A DNA stretch of 64,000 bases, taken from assembly GCA_030549775.1 (NCBI GenBank), contig CM060174.1:23486693-23550692 (forward strand). Reading direction: 5' to 3'. Shown here piece after piece: positions 10,735 to 22,604 of this stretch; position 1 is the first letter of the stretch; every line of letters starts with the position of its first letter. Source of the DNA: Tamarix chinensis. Lineage: Eukaryota; Streptophyta; Magnoliopsida; Caryophyllales; Tamaricaceae. The notes under the pieces were generated by a model, which had not been told where the DNA came from, made no database searches, and saw nothing but the letters and a program-made list of their open reading frames with translations. The position numbers and the translations under genes are program-made.

Positions 10735-13700
10735 TGTAATACCCCATATTTTTGAAAAATATTGAATGAGAATTATGCCAATTTTTAGGAATTTGATTTT
10801 CATTTAATGTTATAATTTGGTTTGAGGTAAAGTTTGATTTGAAATAAGGTTGGAAATTAATGTTTATTGAGTTTTTCAGGTAACCCAATCGATAAGTGCC
10901 ATAAACCAATTGGTTGGTTCATTGTTTCAACAAAATGGGTTTTCTCTACTAAACCGATTGATTGGTTAGGGGAACTGATCGAATGATTTGTAGAACATTC
11001 AACTAGTAGGCCCAAATTAATATGCCATTTCATCAAGTTGGCTATATTTTTTTGAACTTGATTTTCTTGAAAATTTCTTATACTGAAATGGAATCATACC
11101 AACCCATTCCAAATTGTCCCTAAAATATTCTTAACTATTTTTATGATGCATTTAGCCCAAAATATTGCCTTAAATCAACATGGAGGTCAATTGGGACAAT
11201 AGAGGGAGAGGGATGACCTTAGTCTTATCCTCTTCCACCTCTCTCCCTATACACAATTATGTGATTAATGTTTCGATCTCAGGTATGATTTTGATCATTT
11301 AGAAGATTCCTTCCATTATGACCTTCTATTACATCTCTTATGAATTTCAATTCTAGCCTAATTAACCTGCATTCTCTAGAAATACCATTTGAGCTCTAGA
11401 GAATAGGTTAGCATATCTTAGACAAAATTTTTCTGTTTAGCTCAAATTCAAGTGGTAATTTCTAGGGTTTTTTAATTGTTCTTGAAACCTATTTTATTCC
11501 TCTTGATTGGTTGGCTATAAATAGCCCTAATCACCCCTCTTGTGCACCTTTCTTTCAAGAACATAAATCCTTAACTCCTTGCATTCACCTTTCTTCCTTT
11601 TTTCACTTTGAACCATGTAGTTGAATTTCTTATGCTCTTATAATCCTTTCTCTAGCTCTCTCTTATTTTAATTGTTAGGCAAGAAAGAGTTAGATTTCAG
11701 AAAAAGATTGAGTGGTTCCGCTAAACATTTTCCTATTTTACTTTAAGTGTAGTATATCTTTCTTTCCCTTCTATTATAATTTCAAAAATTAATAAGGTTT
11801 TGTGTGAAATTATGAGTGAAAGATTATTTTGTTTTAAGGTTTTAAATTTGAGATTTTTAAATATTGAAATTTCTAGTTTAAGGGGAATTTTTCCTACATA
11901 AAGTGATGCTTGCTTCTAAAATAATTTAAGAGTATTCTTGCATGTTATGAGTTCCTTTAAGTTGATGCAGTATGTTGGTATGAATGTATATAGATTACAT
12001 AAGTGATTTGGATGGGTAGATGATATACTTTGAGTAAAAAGCATGAAAATTGATAAAAATAGGATATGATGAATCAATGTTGAAATATACAAGTTAATTC
12101 AGTTGAAAATGTTTTAGATTATGCTGATACATATTATAATGTGGTTAAGGATGATTTATAAGTATGAATCTACATGAAATTAATGGTTTGATGCTATTGT
12201 AAGGCAAATCGATCAACTGATTAGGTCAAACCAATCGATTGGTTCTTATAACAGTGAACTAGTTGACCTAAACCATTGACTAGTAAGCTTGTAAAGACCT
12301 TGGTCTTGCTCTCTACTTAAAACCATCAAATAGTTTAGTAGCAGAACCAATCAATTGATCTATGAACAATCAATTGATTTTCCCAAACTGATAGAATAGT
12401 TTGAGGAAAAGCATGGTCTTGTTAAGTTAAACCGATCAATTAGTTGACCTAAACCGATTAACTTATTGGTGTAACTGATTGACTGATTGGGCCAGATCGA
12501 TCAATTGGTTTGATAGTTTGTGTGATTTATTTCCTTTCCTTCTGGTTGTGCTTTGAGGCTATGTTTGGGACTACCCTATGACTGTTAATGAGAAAAAATA
12601 TAGAATATATCATGGATTAATACCCTAATAAAAGGATTAAATGAATCATAGTTTATGATATACTCTATGAGTATTGTATAGGCTAAATGAGTATTCCATG
12701 TATCGAATTTGTTGGTCTTGAGAAAAGGGTAATGAAATACAACCTGGGATTAAATAAAATAACATGATGTGGCTAAATAATATTAGACAAGGGTAAATGG
12801 AAACCCCATGTGGTGAGGAACATAGAAAAAAAATGATTGATATAGAATAAACATGGAAAATGCCTTCTTTGCTTTTGTATGGGCCTTTTATGATCACTTA
12901 CCTCATGAATAATATACTAATCATGTAAAGAAAAAGAAAATCGAGTTGTGTATAGGTTTGGGTTACCCAATCCTTGATTAGCTACCATGGATTACTCTGC
13001 CTTCTAGTTTTTCCTTCTGGTGAGTTCTTGAGAGGACTCGGTGCCTTACCTACTATAGAAACTAATTATGTACTAGGGAGTATTGATACTAAAGGGTCTG
13101 GTTATGTAGGCAGTTGGCTTCATGCTAGACTTATGCCTATATTTAATTGGCTTCATCTTAGACTTATGTCCATTCTAGTAATTGGCTTTGGCCTAGACTT
13201 ATGTTCTCTTTGGTGATTGGCTTAGGCTGGGACTTTGTGTCCTTTATTTAGATAGACTTTCATGGTATATGAGACCATAGAGTGGTGCATAGTCCATCAT
13301 TCGATAATAAAAAGTGGAGTGATAAGTAATTAGATGAAAAAATATAATTGATGACTAAGTGAATGATTATTAATTAGATAAGGATGGAAGTAATGGTATA
13401 AATAACCAAAAAGGATAGAAGCTAGTATGTACACTTGGATAATAGCTTAAATGACTAACCGGTTATTGATTGAAATGTTGGCTAGATATTGACTTGTGTC
13501 AATATATGAATAAGGAAATGATATAATCTAAAGGATTTAGTAATTGGAAATAAACCCTAGTGGTTGCTTGTATTTAATATGCTAATCCATGGGTGAGTGC
13601 CTACGTGATTATAATGTGAAACCAAGCATAATGTATTCTACATTATCTGAGTTCCACATGATAACATGTCTGGATGTCCTCTTACCTTTGCATATATGGC

Positions 13701-14274
13701 ATTACGATGATCCATGTTAAACATTATATCCATGTAAAATATAATTTGCATACTTGTGTTTTTATTAAGGGAGAAACTTTGCTTACTTAGTAAGTAGCGT
13801 AGTAATATGCCCATTTGCTTGGTCACTTAATCATTCCCATGAGTAGAGGGTCATATGTAGGGATGGCCAATAAAGGGCCTTCCTTATCTTAGGTTTGGGG
13901 CTTGAGAGTGTAGATTCCTAGAGGTTTTTTGGAGTCTATGGCGGACTATGGTTTTGGTTTTGGTGTCACACCCTAATCTCATTTTAAGGTAGTCCCATAC
14001 TTTTACCTACATGTATTTTGAAATGATTTGGTTGGGGCTCTTAAGGTCCATCGATGTAAACCATCTTTCAAAGTTTTTATGTAATTTATATTTACACACT
14101 CTATTTTTTTTTAAATGTATTGGTTGGTTTTAGCCTTGTATCTTATATCGGGTAGGCAACAAATGTCTGTCTTGTGTCAGGTATAATAGTAATACCCCAT
14201 TTATTCTAAGTATACTTTAGCTTCTGCATTATGTTAAATGAATTTTTTTGGTAGCAAAAAATATAGGTGTTATA
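10735..14274 (+). mobile_element. Family-A 5' LTR (3.5 kb) of a Tekay-like chromovirus
   Basis: It starts TGTAATACCCC at 10735 and ends AGGTGTTATA at 14274, followed at once by a primer-binding site. It aligns with the LTR at 34990-45991 throughout: near-palindromic CCGATTGATTGG clusters at about +150 and +1450, TATA box at +781, the 'gcatagtccatcattcgat' region near 13290, and the conserved 3' end with its inner arm GTAATACCCCATTTA at 14189-14203. No matching 3' LTR is seen downstream; the internal part breaks off near 18074. Confidence 0.85.
11516..11523 (+). promoter_or_regulatory. TATA box of the family-A LTR
   Basis: TATAAATA in the context GGCTATAAATAGCCC, 781 bp from the LTR start. 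The same word sits at +750 in the copy starting at 34990 and at +781 in the reverse copy ending at 40461, so position and sequence are conserved. Confidence 0.7.
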
Positions 14275-14277
14275 GGT

Positions 14278-14289
14278 TGGTATTAGAGA
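14278..14289 (+). promoter_or_regulatory. Primer-binding site, initiator tRNA-Met type
   Basis: TGGTATTAGAGA, three bases after the LTR end. The canonical plant initiator tRNA-Met site is TGGTATCAGAGC, so this copy has two changes. It marks the start of the internal region and shows that 10735-14274 is a 5' LTR. Confidence 0.75.
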
Positions 14290-14583
14290 ATTTTAAAAAA
14301 AATACATTGCTTCTAAAAATAGTTTAGTTGATACCCTAAGTTTTATCAAAGCCTTTCTTAAAAACATACCATTTTTGACGATTTTTAAGTTGATACCACA
14401 AGATGTTATTTCTAAACCTCTTCCCTTAATTTTCTAGCAATTTTAATTATTTCAAACCTAAAATGTCTGTCAGTGAGAGTGAGGTTGGGAATATGCCATA
14501 GATAGCTTGTGATAATTTTTGTGTGAATCTTATCACTTAGTATATTAATTGCATCCCTAAATTCTTCTAGCATTTAGGAAACG

Positions 14584-16670
14584 ATGGCTGCTAACCGTCG
14601 CTACGAGCACATCAAAGTGTTTATGGAGACCATCAAAGCCTACATGTAGGGAAAGATCTGAGCACCTCAACCTCCATTGGTGATGTAGGAGAAAACACTC
14701 AAGAATTGAATTTCCTAATTATGGAGCCAATTAATCTTCATTTGGAAAGTATCTCCTATAAATTTGAAGACCAACAAATGGTAACGTTGCTCAAAATGTA
14801 ATAAACAAGCAACTAAGTGTCTATGTGAATGCACAAGGCATGCATGAAATGAAAGGAGGGAGTGACCAAGTGTATTGGGAGTTTATTGGTAGAATGTTTG
14901 AGCATTATTAGTAATTTAGGTAATTTATTAATTAAGTAGTAAATTTTGATAATAAAGTTAGCATAAAGGTAGCATAATGTCTTTTAGCTTGGAATCTTTT
15001 GAATTATGCTTTTATCTAGTGATAGAAAGGTTATAATTTGCATGAATGTTGAATATGAGGACATGAAGAATTGAATGGAAGTTGAAGATCAAAATTGAAT
15101 TTAAATACAAGTGAATTTTGTGTGAGTTCAATTTAAGCAAATTGAATATGTGTGAACGGTTTAACTTGAAAGTTTTAATCACTTCATATGTGTGAATTAG
15201 AGATTAATCCATATCTTTTCAACTCTTCTTAATACATATTTTCCTTCCATAATTACCATGAAAATCCTATTCAAATTCAAAGTAAAACCAAGCCATAAAT
15301 CGGCATACAAAATCGAAGCCCTAAACCCTCCATTTGAAACCCTAACCCTTCCATACCAACCAAATGCAATCTTATTCATTCTTTTTTAACCAAACCCAAA
15401 CCCTAACCCTAAACATCGACTCTAACCATCATCCAAACCCTAAATTTCAAAACCAAACATCATCATCATTCCATCATCGAATGCATATACTAATTAGTAA
15501 ACAACATTCGAACCATCATCATCATTAAATCACCATCACCGAATCATCATCATCATTCCTCTACCATATTCAAACTATCCCCATCCTTATTTTTTCACAT
15601 TTGAATATTTAATTTCCTAATTTGTCATCAATGAGACTTTTTCCTAATATCTAAACCCAATGCAAGCATTAATCCCACATTTTTGAGAATTACAACCTCC
15701 CACACATCAACCGGTGCATGTAGTTGCACTAGCCCTAGAGGAGTAGCTTAGGAGGGTTGGACATCATCACCTACAAATCTTTGAGGGCCAGGAGAACACC
15801 AAAATCATGGAATAATGGGTCTAGGATATAGATAAGACCTTCACTACTTGTGGATGCCCGAGGGATAAAAGGGTTCATGTGGCAGTATACTACTTCAGAA
15901 GAAAGGTAAACACATGGTGGAGGAGCATCCAACGTAGGAGTGGAGAACCTATAGGATGGGGACCATTCCTGGTCGCATTGTGAGCCCGTTTCTACGTAAT
16001 TCACCTCTGCATAAAGAATTATGATGAGTTCATGGAGCTTCAGCAAGGGGGCATGTCCATAGAGGAGTACTACAATCCATTCATGGACTTAGTCTAGTTT
16101 GCCCCAGAAGTGGAGGCCAACAAAGTGATGCAAGCTTACTACTTTACGATTGGGATGGGGATTAGGTACAAAATTTTTTTAGTGGGACTTACTCTACTAG
16201 ATATGGTAGGGATGTATGAGTAAGCTTTGGAGGAATTCCGAGTCATTTGGCCCCAAAGTACTCAGTCGAGAAGTAAGAGGAAGTTTGAAGGTTGCTAGAA
16301 TTCTAGTGACAAAAAGATGGCCTTTTCAGGAGGTAGCACTAGGTTTAGTACCCTAAGTTGGAGGGTTGTTAGGGTTTCATACCTAAGAGAGGCACTACCA
16401 CTGCAAGTAATGTGGGACAGATCACCCAGGGGTAGGTTACATATGCAATAAGGTGCATATGTAATATGCCATGGATGTGGCATGCTGGGGCATAGAGCTA
16501 ATGAGTGTTGAGTTGGCAATGGTAGCATCTAGAGGAGCCAAAATAGAGTTTAGAGTACAAGATCTATCCAACAGCCACATCCGCAAATTTAGAAGGTTCC
16601 TTGATTGCCAACTAAAGCTACATGTCGAGCTAGTCCTCTTAGAGGTCTGAGTCCTTGCCCTTTCTAGAAA
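14584..16670 (+). pseudogene. gag: Broken gag of the family-A element
   Basis: A start codon at 14584 opens a frame beginning MAANRRYEH that soon meets a stop. Gag-like sequence resumes after an insertion (14684-15712). The central part, roughly 15748-16300, reads in pieces as GQENTKIME, then FTTCGCPRDKRVHVA, then NTWWRSIQRR and MSIEEYYNPFMDLV, the usual order of the retrotransposon Gag domain (coat protein that packages element RNA in cytoplasmic particles). A decayed zinc knuckle beginning HYHCK lies near 16393. Multiple stops and frame changes make it a pseudogene. The same region survives on the reverse strand at 44051-44668. Family membership is firm; exact ends are approximate. Confidence 0.7.
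14684..15712. mobile_element. Unidentified insertion of about 1 kb splitting gag
   Basis: Gag coding resemblance stops at about 14683 and resumes near 15745. The intervening sequence starts TGTAGGAG and carries no gag similarity; near its end is GAGAATTACA (to 15694). The TG...CA ends suggest an LTR or small TRIM-like element, but I find no convincing target-site duplication (GGTGA before, GGTGC only at about 15713). It is AT-rich, with CATCAT-rich and CCCTAA-containing stretches near 15400-15560. Confidence 0.4.
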
Positions 16671-16689
16671 GGGCAAGGATCAACTAGTG

Positions 16690-18074
16690 TCGCGGGAATT
16701 CTGTAAGCAGGATGCTTCGAAGTGATGAGCCAAACAAAGGAAGAATGAAATGCTGGTGTGGTTATTGGTATGCTTATTGCCTCTACTTATTCGACTTGCA
16801 TGTTGTTTAACTCTTGTGCATCGCACTCCTTTGTGTCATCCTTTTTTTGTATCTAGAGATGCCTTATCTCCTTCCAGTATTATTTATACTTCTCTCATGA
16901 TACCTTTAAGGGATAAGATTGTATGCTCTAGGTTGTATCAAGAAGTTATTTTGGTATTGGGAGGAATAGAACTTTCGTTAGACCTTATAGAACTGGAGTT
17001 TCCTAATTTTGATGTGATCGTCGAGATGGATATGCTGGGGAGATATAGAGCATTAATATATTGAGCATAAGAATGTGTGGTTCTATAAGGAAAAAAGGGT
17101 ATTAGGGTTTAATATTGAAAATGCAAACCTAATCCCTCTATAAGGATAGTATTGGCTATCTCGTTAAGCAACCTTGTATGTAAGGGATATCCGCTCTACC
17201 TATGTAGTGTCTGAAATGTCAAAACAACTAAGACAACCTTGGAGCAAATAACCATGGTCTGTGAGCTTCCTAATGAATTTCTTGACAAGATTTGGGGAAT
17301 GCCACCCATTTGAGAAGTTGTGTTAACCATGGATGTATTTCTAGGGATAGAGCCAGTATCTAATGCTCTATACCGTATGGCACCTACGAAGATTAAAGAA
17401 CTCGAGGCTCAGTTGGAGGAGCTTTTGGAGAATGGTTATATCCAATAAAGTATATTGACATGGGGAGTTCCGATGTTGTTTGTAAAGAAAAAGGATGGGA
17501 GCATGAGGTTGTGCATCAATTATTGACGATTGAACCAAGTGACGATAAAGAACCGTTATCCGTTACTAAGGATTGATGACTTGTTCAATCAACTCAAGGG
17601 AGAGAAGGTGTTCTCCAATATTGATCTTTAGTCTAGATACCATCAACTGAGGATAACAGAACAAGACTTCCCTAATACTACTTTTCATACAAGGTATGAC
17701 CATTATAAGTTAACAGTAATGCCTTTTGGACTCACTAATGAGCCAACAACTTTCATATCCCTTATGAACCAGATCTTCCATCCTATCTTGGACAGGTTTG
17801 TTGTAATGTTCATCGATGACATCCTCATCTACTCTAGCAACCAAGAGATGTATGAGCAACATCTGAGGCAGACTTTGGCATTATTGAGATCACACTAATT
17901 GTACACAGAACTCTCAAAGTGCGAGTTCTAGTTACATCAAGTGGCTTTCCTTGGTTATGTGATCCCTAAGGATGGAGTGGTAGTAGATCTTTTCAAGATT
18001 CAAGCTATTTCTAGATGTCTAAAACCACTTCAATTGAGGAGGCGCGCATTTTTCTAGGGTTAGTCAGTTACTAC
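16690..18074 (+). pseudogene. pol: Broken protease and reverse transcriptase of the family-A element
   Basis: The protease-like part (about 16750-17064) includes FVSRDALSPSS and FDVIVEMDMLG, typical of the aspartic protease region of Tekay-type elements, though the catalytic D(T/S)G is not readable. The reverse transcriptase (about 17258-18074) shows VPMLFVKKKDGSMRLCI, then YHQLRI, VMPFGL, and the active-site motif FIDDILIYS at 17809-17835. The reaction would be copying element RNA into DNA in cytoplasmic particles. In-frame stops occur, for example after CINY, after NIDL, after LLRSH and after KCEF. Similarity ends at GLVSYY near 18074; RNase H, integrase and the 3' LTR are absent. It is a dead copy. 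Confidence 0.85.
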
Positions 18075-18317
18075 GATCAGGAAAGTGGTTGGTTTGATTT
18101 GGTAAAGTGGGGAAGGAATCCACTTTAGCCTTATGTTAGTAATGGTTTTGAAGGGTTTTAAGTAGATACATATAGGAATAGGAATAGTAGGTTGAAACAA
18201 TTTTACAACATAATAAAAAAAAACAATTAGAAGTGTAGCAATCTCATTTTTCAAAACCAATCCACAAGAAAAATAAGGAAAAATATATGCGAAAGTTAAA
18301 TATAATAAGAGTATTAA
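18075..18317. other. Spacer after the truncated pol
   Basis: AT-rich sequence between the end of RT similarity and the next LTR edge. I see no gene or repeat. It may be flanking DNA brought in by the deletion that removed the rest of the element. Confidence 0.3.
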
Positions 18318-19267
18318 TGTCACACCTAGTGTAAGTAGACACCACTATTCTACTTGCACTGGTTGCTACGGCTAGTTAAAATAAGAAAACACATGAAATT
18401 TTATTATTAACTCAAATTAAAGTACATAAAAATGTCTAATAAACATAACAAAACTAATTGAATGTAAAATAGTTAATACAACCAGAATCTATGAAAATAG
18501 TCACTAGTGATAAATAGAGATTCGAAATCACCACCACTCTCATTTTCCCCCATCACACATGTCATCCACACCTGTACTCAATCTACATTAGGTTATCATC
18601 TCACCATGTATATCATGGATCATCATAGCCTCATTTAAAACACGTAACAAGTTAGTTAGAGAAACAACTTAGTAACACGTTAGTATAATGGAATATTATG
18701 TAGATGTGAATTTATATATATACACACATCGAATCATATAAGAAAAAAATGGGATTAAATGCACATCTAATTAGTAATATTTACTATAATTAATCACAAC
18801 ATCTAATTATTCTAATGGGTAAACCAACTAGGGGGTCACTTGGAAAAGTAAAGTCTAAAAATTCTACTGCCAACCATAGAAGTAATAGAAATCACAACTG
18901 GGTCATCCCTGAGAACTTATTCCAATGGGGGATACTAAAAGTTTGAAGACCTATCACCTTGGCCTTTTGATAATTAAGTGTGTAAACCCCTTAATAGGGT
19001 CCGAAGAAGTTTGTAGAGTAGATAATGAGCCTTAACCAAACACTACTAGCAAATGAAACAAATAATATCCATAATAGAAAATGAAAGGCTATTGTTGATC
19101 CCCAATATCAGGGGAAACCTTGAAGCTCCTAAAGCCTACTTGTTCCACTTAAAGTATTAATGTCTTATTAAGGTGATCATATAATGCACACAAGAAAATA
19201 TTCCTCATTAAATATCTTTCTTTTATTATGCATTTTCTAAACATGAAAACTTTTCCAAATAGAAAAC

Positions 19268-20142
19268 TGATGTGAATCCTATGAATTTATATTTAATTAA
19301 TTTTGAAATTTGTTGTGAATTAATTACTTACAATTGTTTGTCTTATTTGTTGAATTAATAGGAGAATATTGCAGCATATGGATTCTATGGAATTGGACAT
19401 ATTTGCTGGGCAATTCAGAATATGTTTGGAGTGTACAGATTACGTAAATTTTTATTAAATATTTTGTAATCCCATATGATGCATTCGCCGGTCGGAATGG
19501 GCTAATGGGAATTAGGACGATTGTATAATCCGCCACCCGGTCCTTAAAATTGGACTAGCTGGATTGTGGATTAATCAATCCTTAATGACCATGATTAGCT
19601 ATAGTTGTTTTAGCTGATGGGAAATTAAGCCTTAAGCTTAATTGTATTATTGGGTCATTTTTATGATGGCTGTATTTGGGGTTGGTCGACACTCCACGTT
19701 TTGGTGTTGTTTGGTTTTAGGCTGTTCGACACCTTATTATTTTGGCCCAAACAGATTTGTATCGCCGTCCATAACAAGCTGTGTCGTTCGTATGTATTGT
19801 TGTATCATATATGGTTTCTGTGTACATATAAATAGGTTTGATACTATGTAATACGGACATTTTAGACAGAAATAAAGTTCAGTCGATATTTTTCTCGATC
19901 TCTCTCGACTTCTTCTCTCTCTTGGCGATTCTCTCTTTCGCTTCTTCACTAGTTCTGTCTCGTTCTCATCTTGATTGATCTTGATCATTCACCTTCTAAT
20001 TTCAGTTTCCATTGAATCAATTGTGCTTCTGGAACTTTGGTTCTTCCTTTGGAAAGTTTTCCTTAGGCTGTGCCGGCGAAAATCGAATGTTGCGCTCGAT
20101 TAAATCTTCGATCCTTTGCAAAACCCTAACCGGTTTCCATCA
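19268..20142 (+). repeat. 5' LTR of the Ty3/Gypsy element
   Basis: It begins TGATGTGAATCC and ends GGTTTCCATCA. TATAAATA at 19827-19834 is the likely promoter, with AATAAA at 19871-19876 close behind, so transcript start and poly(A) signals are compact. Reading frames inside it on either strand are repeated in the 3' LTR and are not genes. Confidence 0.95.
19827..19834 (+). promoter_or_regulatory. TATA box in the 5' LTR
   Basis: TATAAATA in the context ACATATAAATAGG. The identical word is at 24172-24179 in the 3' LTR. Confidence 0.7.
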
Positions 20143-20144
20143 TT

Positions 20145-20157
20145 TGGTATCAGAGCC
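20145..20157 (+). promoter_or_regulatory. Primer-binding site for initiator tRNA-Met
   Basis: TGGTATCAGAGCC, two bases after the LTR end, matches the usual initiator tRNA-Met site without change over these 13 bases. It would prime minus-strand DNA synthesis. Confidence 0.9.
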
Positions 20158-20756
20158 TCGATTTTCTAGAGTGCTTGTAGTTTTTGTATTACTGATTAAA
20201 TTTTCTTCATTTTTGTTGATTCGATTTCTGTATTTCGCTAACCCTAGTTTGAGGTGTGAAATTTTGGGTTTTGCAGCGACGAACTCAGTATCGATTCTTG
20301 TTGCTTTCAAACCGGCGATTAAAGCATTTTTGGTCCACTATTTTGAAATTCTAAAGAAGAAAACCCTAATCGACCTAGGGTTTGGTCAAGAATCTGAATC
20401 TTGACTGACAGTGCGACCAACTGTTGTTGTATATAGGTTGAAAATTACAACCGGCGAACTATCTTGGTTTCAAGAAAGGGGATAGACCTCCAAGAAGAGG
20501 GGCACCCTCAATAATTGAACTAATTGCTTAAGCAGACGCGGTAATATCGTTCCCTCTTACTTATTTCGTATTGTTGAAATAGTTTTGTCAATTATCATAG
20601 GCAGTGAGCCATTCTGGGTAAATTTTTACTGTTGCTATTATTGTTAATATTTGTGCGACTATATTTCTTGTGGCATATTGTGTGTCTGTTAGCTGAGAAT
20701 TTTGGATCAGTTGCTTCTGTGATTAAAATTATTGCTGTGTTGATTGTTAATTACTG
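20158..20756 (+). other. Untranslated leader of the Ty3/Gypsy element
   Basis: About 600 bp between the primer-binding site and the first gag ATG. An open frame at 20012-20404 starts in the LTR and crosses the primer-binding site, so I do not treat it as a gene. Confidence 0.6.
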
Positions 20757-22604
20757 TTGAAATTCATCATGTCTAATAATGGCCAGTCAGTGAATCAATC
20801 TATGTCTAGTAATGACCTTCTAGAAACCCTTAGGACTTTTCAAGAACAAATGACTGCACAATTTGTTGTTTTATCTGCTAATCTAGAACAAAGATCAGGG
20901 GAACAGGAAGTAAGACTTAATGAGTTGCAACATAACAGAATTGAAACTAATCAAGCAGGAGTTTTAGGAAGGGCTCCAATGGATCCTAGGACTAGAATTC
21001 CACCTATAGCTAATCTAGAGGAATTAGAAGATCAAATATCCCACAATAGTGATAGGATGCCTAGACAGAACAATAGGCAGGATAGGGAATTAGAATTCAT
21101 AGATAGGAATTTAAATAATCTTAAGCTTAGCATACCAGGGTTCAATGGAAGGAATGACCCTGATTACTATTTTGAATGGGAACGGAAAATAGAACTGGTA
21201 TTTGAGTGTCACAATTACTCTGAGGAAAAGAAGATTAAAGTGGCTGTAGTAGAATTTACCGAGTATGCGTCTTGATGGTATCATAATTTGGTGTTAACTA
21301 GACGTAGGTGTGGGGAACCTGCTATACAGACTTGGGCAGAGTTTAAGACTTTAATGAGAAAGAGATTTGTACCAAGTTACTATTATAGAGAGTTGCATAA
21401 AAGGTTGCAAACTATTAGTCAGGGAGTGAGATCAGTAGATGACTATTATAAAGAGTTAGAAGTTTTGATTATTAAGACAGGAGTTATTGAGGATGATGAT
21501 GCTACTATGGCTAGGCTTCTGAGTGGGTTAAATTCAGAGATAGCTGATAAGGTAGAACTGTATCCTTGTGGAACATTAACTGAAATGGTGAATATAGCTA
21601 CTAAGATAGAGATTCAATTGGGGAAATCTAGGCAATATAAACCCCCTGGGATTGGTTTTAAGGCTACTATGAGGAGAAATTTTGGGGGAAATACTTCTGG
21701 AAACTGGAAGAATAATAGTAAGGTAGAGTTTAAGGGAAGAAACAATGAAGTTAAGACAGGACAGAAACCTGAAAGGGGCAAGAATGTGATGACAAATCCT
21801 GTAAATGGGTCAAACAGGACTAGGGATATTAAATGTTTTAGATGTGAAGGTTTAGGTCATATAGCTTCTGAATGCCCTAACAAGAGAAATATTTTGATTA
21901 GAGAATCTGGGGAAGTAGAATCTGAATCTGAATCTGAAGAAGAAGAAGAAGGGGTTAATGTAGTTGGAAAAGATGATAGTGACCTAGAAGATGAAATAGA
22001 ACTACCAGTGAGTAGGGATCTTTTTGTGGTTAGAAGAGCTTTAAATAGTAATAAATTACCTGACTCCAATGCTATACAAAGGGAAAATATATTCCATACT
22101 CGATGTTTAATTGATGATAAGTGTTTTAACATGGCTATAGATAGTGGTAGTTGTATTAATGCTGCTAGTACTCTTTTGGTATCTAAATTAGGATTAACCA
22201 CTACTAAACATCCAAAACCATATAGATTGCAATGGCTTAATGAGTTGGGAGATGTTAAGGTTAGTCAACAGGTTTTAGTGAATTTAAAATTAGGAAAATA
22301 TGAGGATTCTGTTTTATGTGATATAGTTCCTATGCATGCTGCTCACTTGTTGTTGGGTAGGCCTTGGCAATATGATAGGAGGGTAGTACATGATGGTTAT
22401 AAGAATAGGTATACAGTACAGAAGGATGATAGGAAGATTGTTTTAGCACCTATGACTCCAAAGGAAATATTTGAGGATCAAACCAAAATTAAATCTGATT
22501 ATAAGGAGTTATCTAAGTCTAATTTAGGAAATGATCTTAGTACAAAGGACATGAAAGGAACAACTGAAGAAGTACCTAGTACAGTGAAAATGTTATTGGA
22601 ATAA
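20757..22604 (+). pseudogene. gag: gag-protease reading frame with one internal stop
   Basis: The frame starts at ATG 20757 (a second in-frame ATG, followed by SNNGQ, is at 20769). It runs in one frame to a TAA at 22602-22604, broken once by TGA at 21273-21275. The first part has the Gag domain (FNGRNDPDYYFEWERKIEL, then after the stop FVPSYYYRELHKRLQ and DDYYKELE). A zinc knuckle CFRCEGLGHIASEC (C-X2-C-X4-H-X4-C) lies at about 21836-21877 and is expected to bind RNA. An acidic run (ESESESEEEEE) follows, then an aspartic protease with active-site DSG in AIDSGSCINAAS. Gag would coat the RNA and the protease would cut the polyprotein in cytoplasmic particles. The stops make expression of a full product unlikely. 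Confidence 0.9.

Noticed and set aside
15395..15415. Interstitial telomere repeat (CCCTAACCCTAAA)
   Set aside because: Only two units, within an AT- and CCTAA-rich stretch where such words arise often.
19737..19988. Reverse-strand frame rich in Arg and Glu (and its twin at 24082-24333)
   Set aside because: Present in both LTRs; an antisense reading of 'ctctctcgacttctt' sequence with no domain.
20012..20404. Open frame of 130 codons
   Set aside because: Starts inside the 5' LTR and runs through the primer-binding site; its first part recurs in the 3' LTR copy. No domain similarity.
21857..22201. Reverse-strand frame of 114 codons
   Set aside because: Antisense shadow of the gag-protease frame, Ser-rich because of the acidic run on the other strand.
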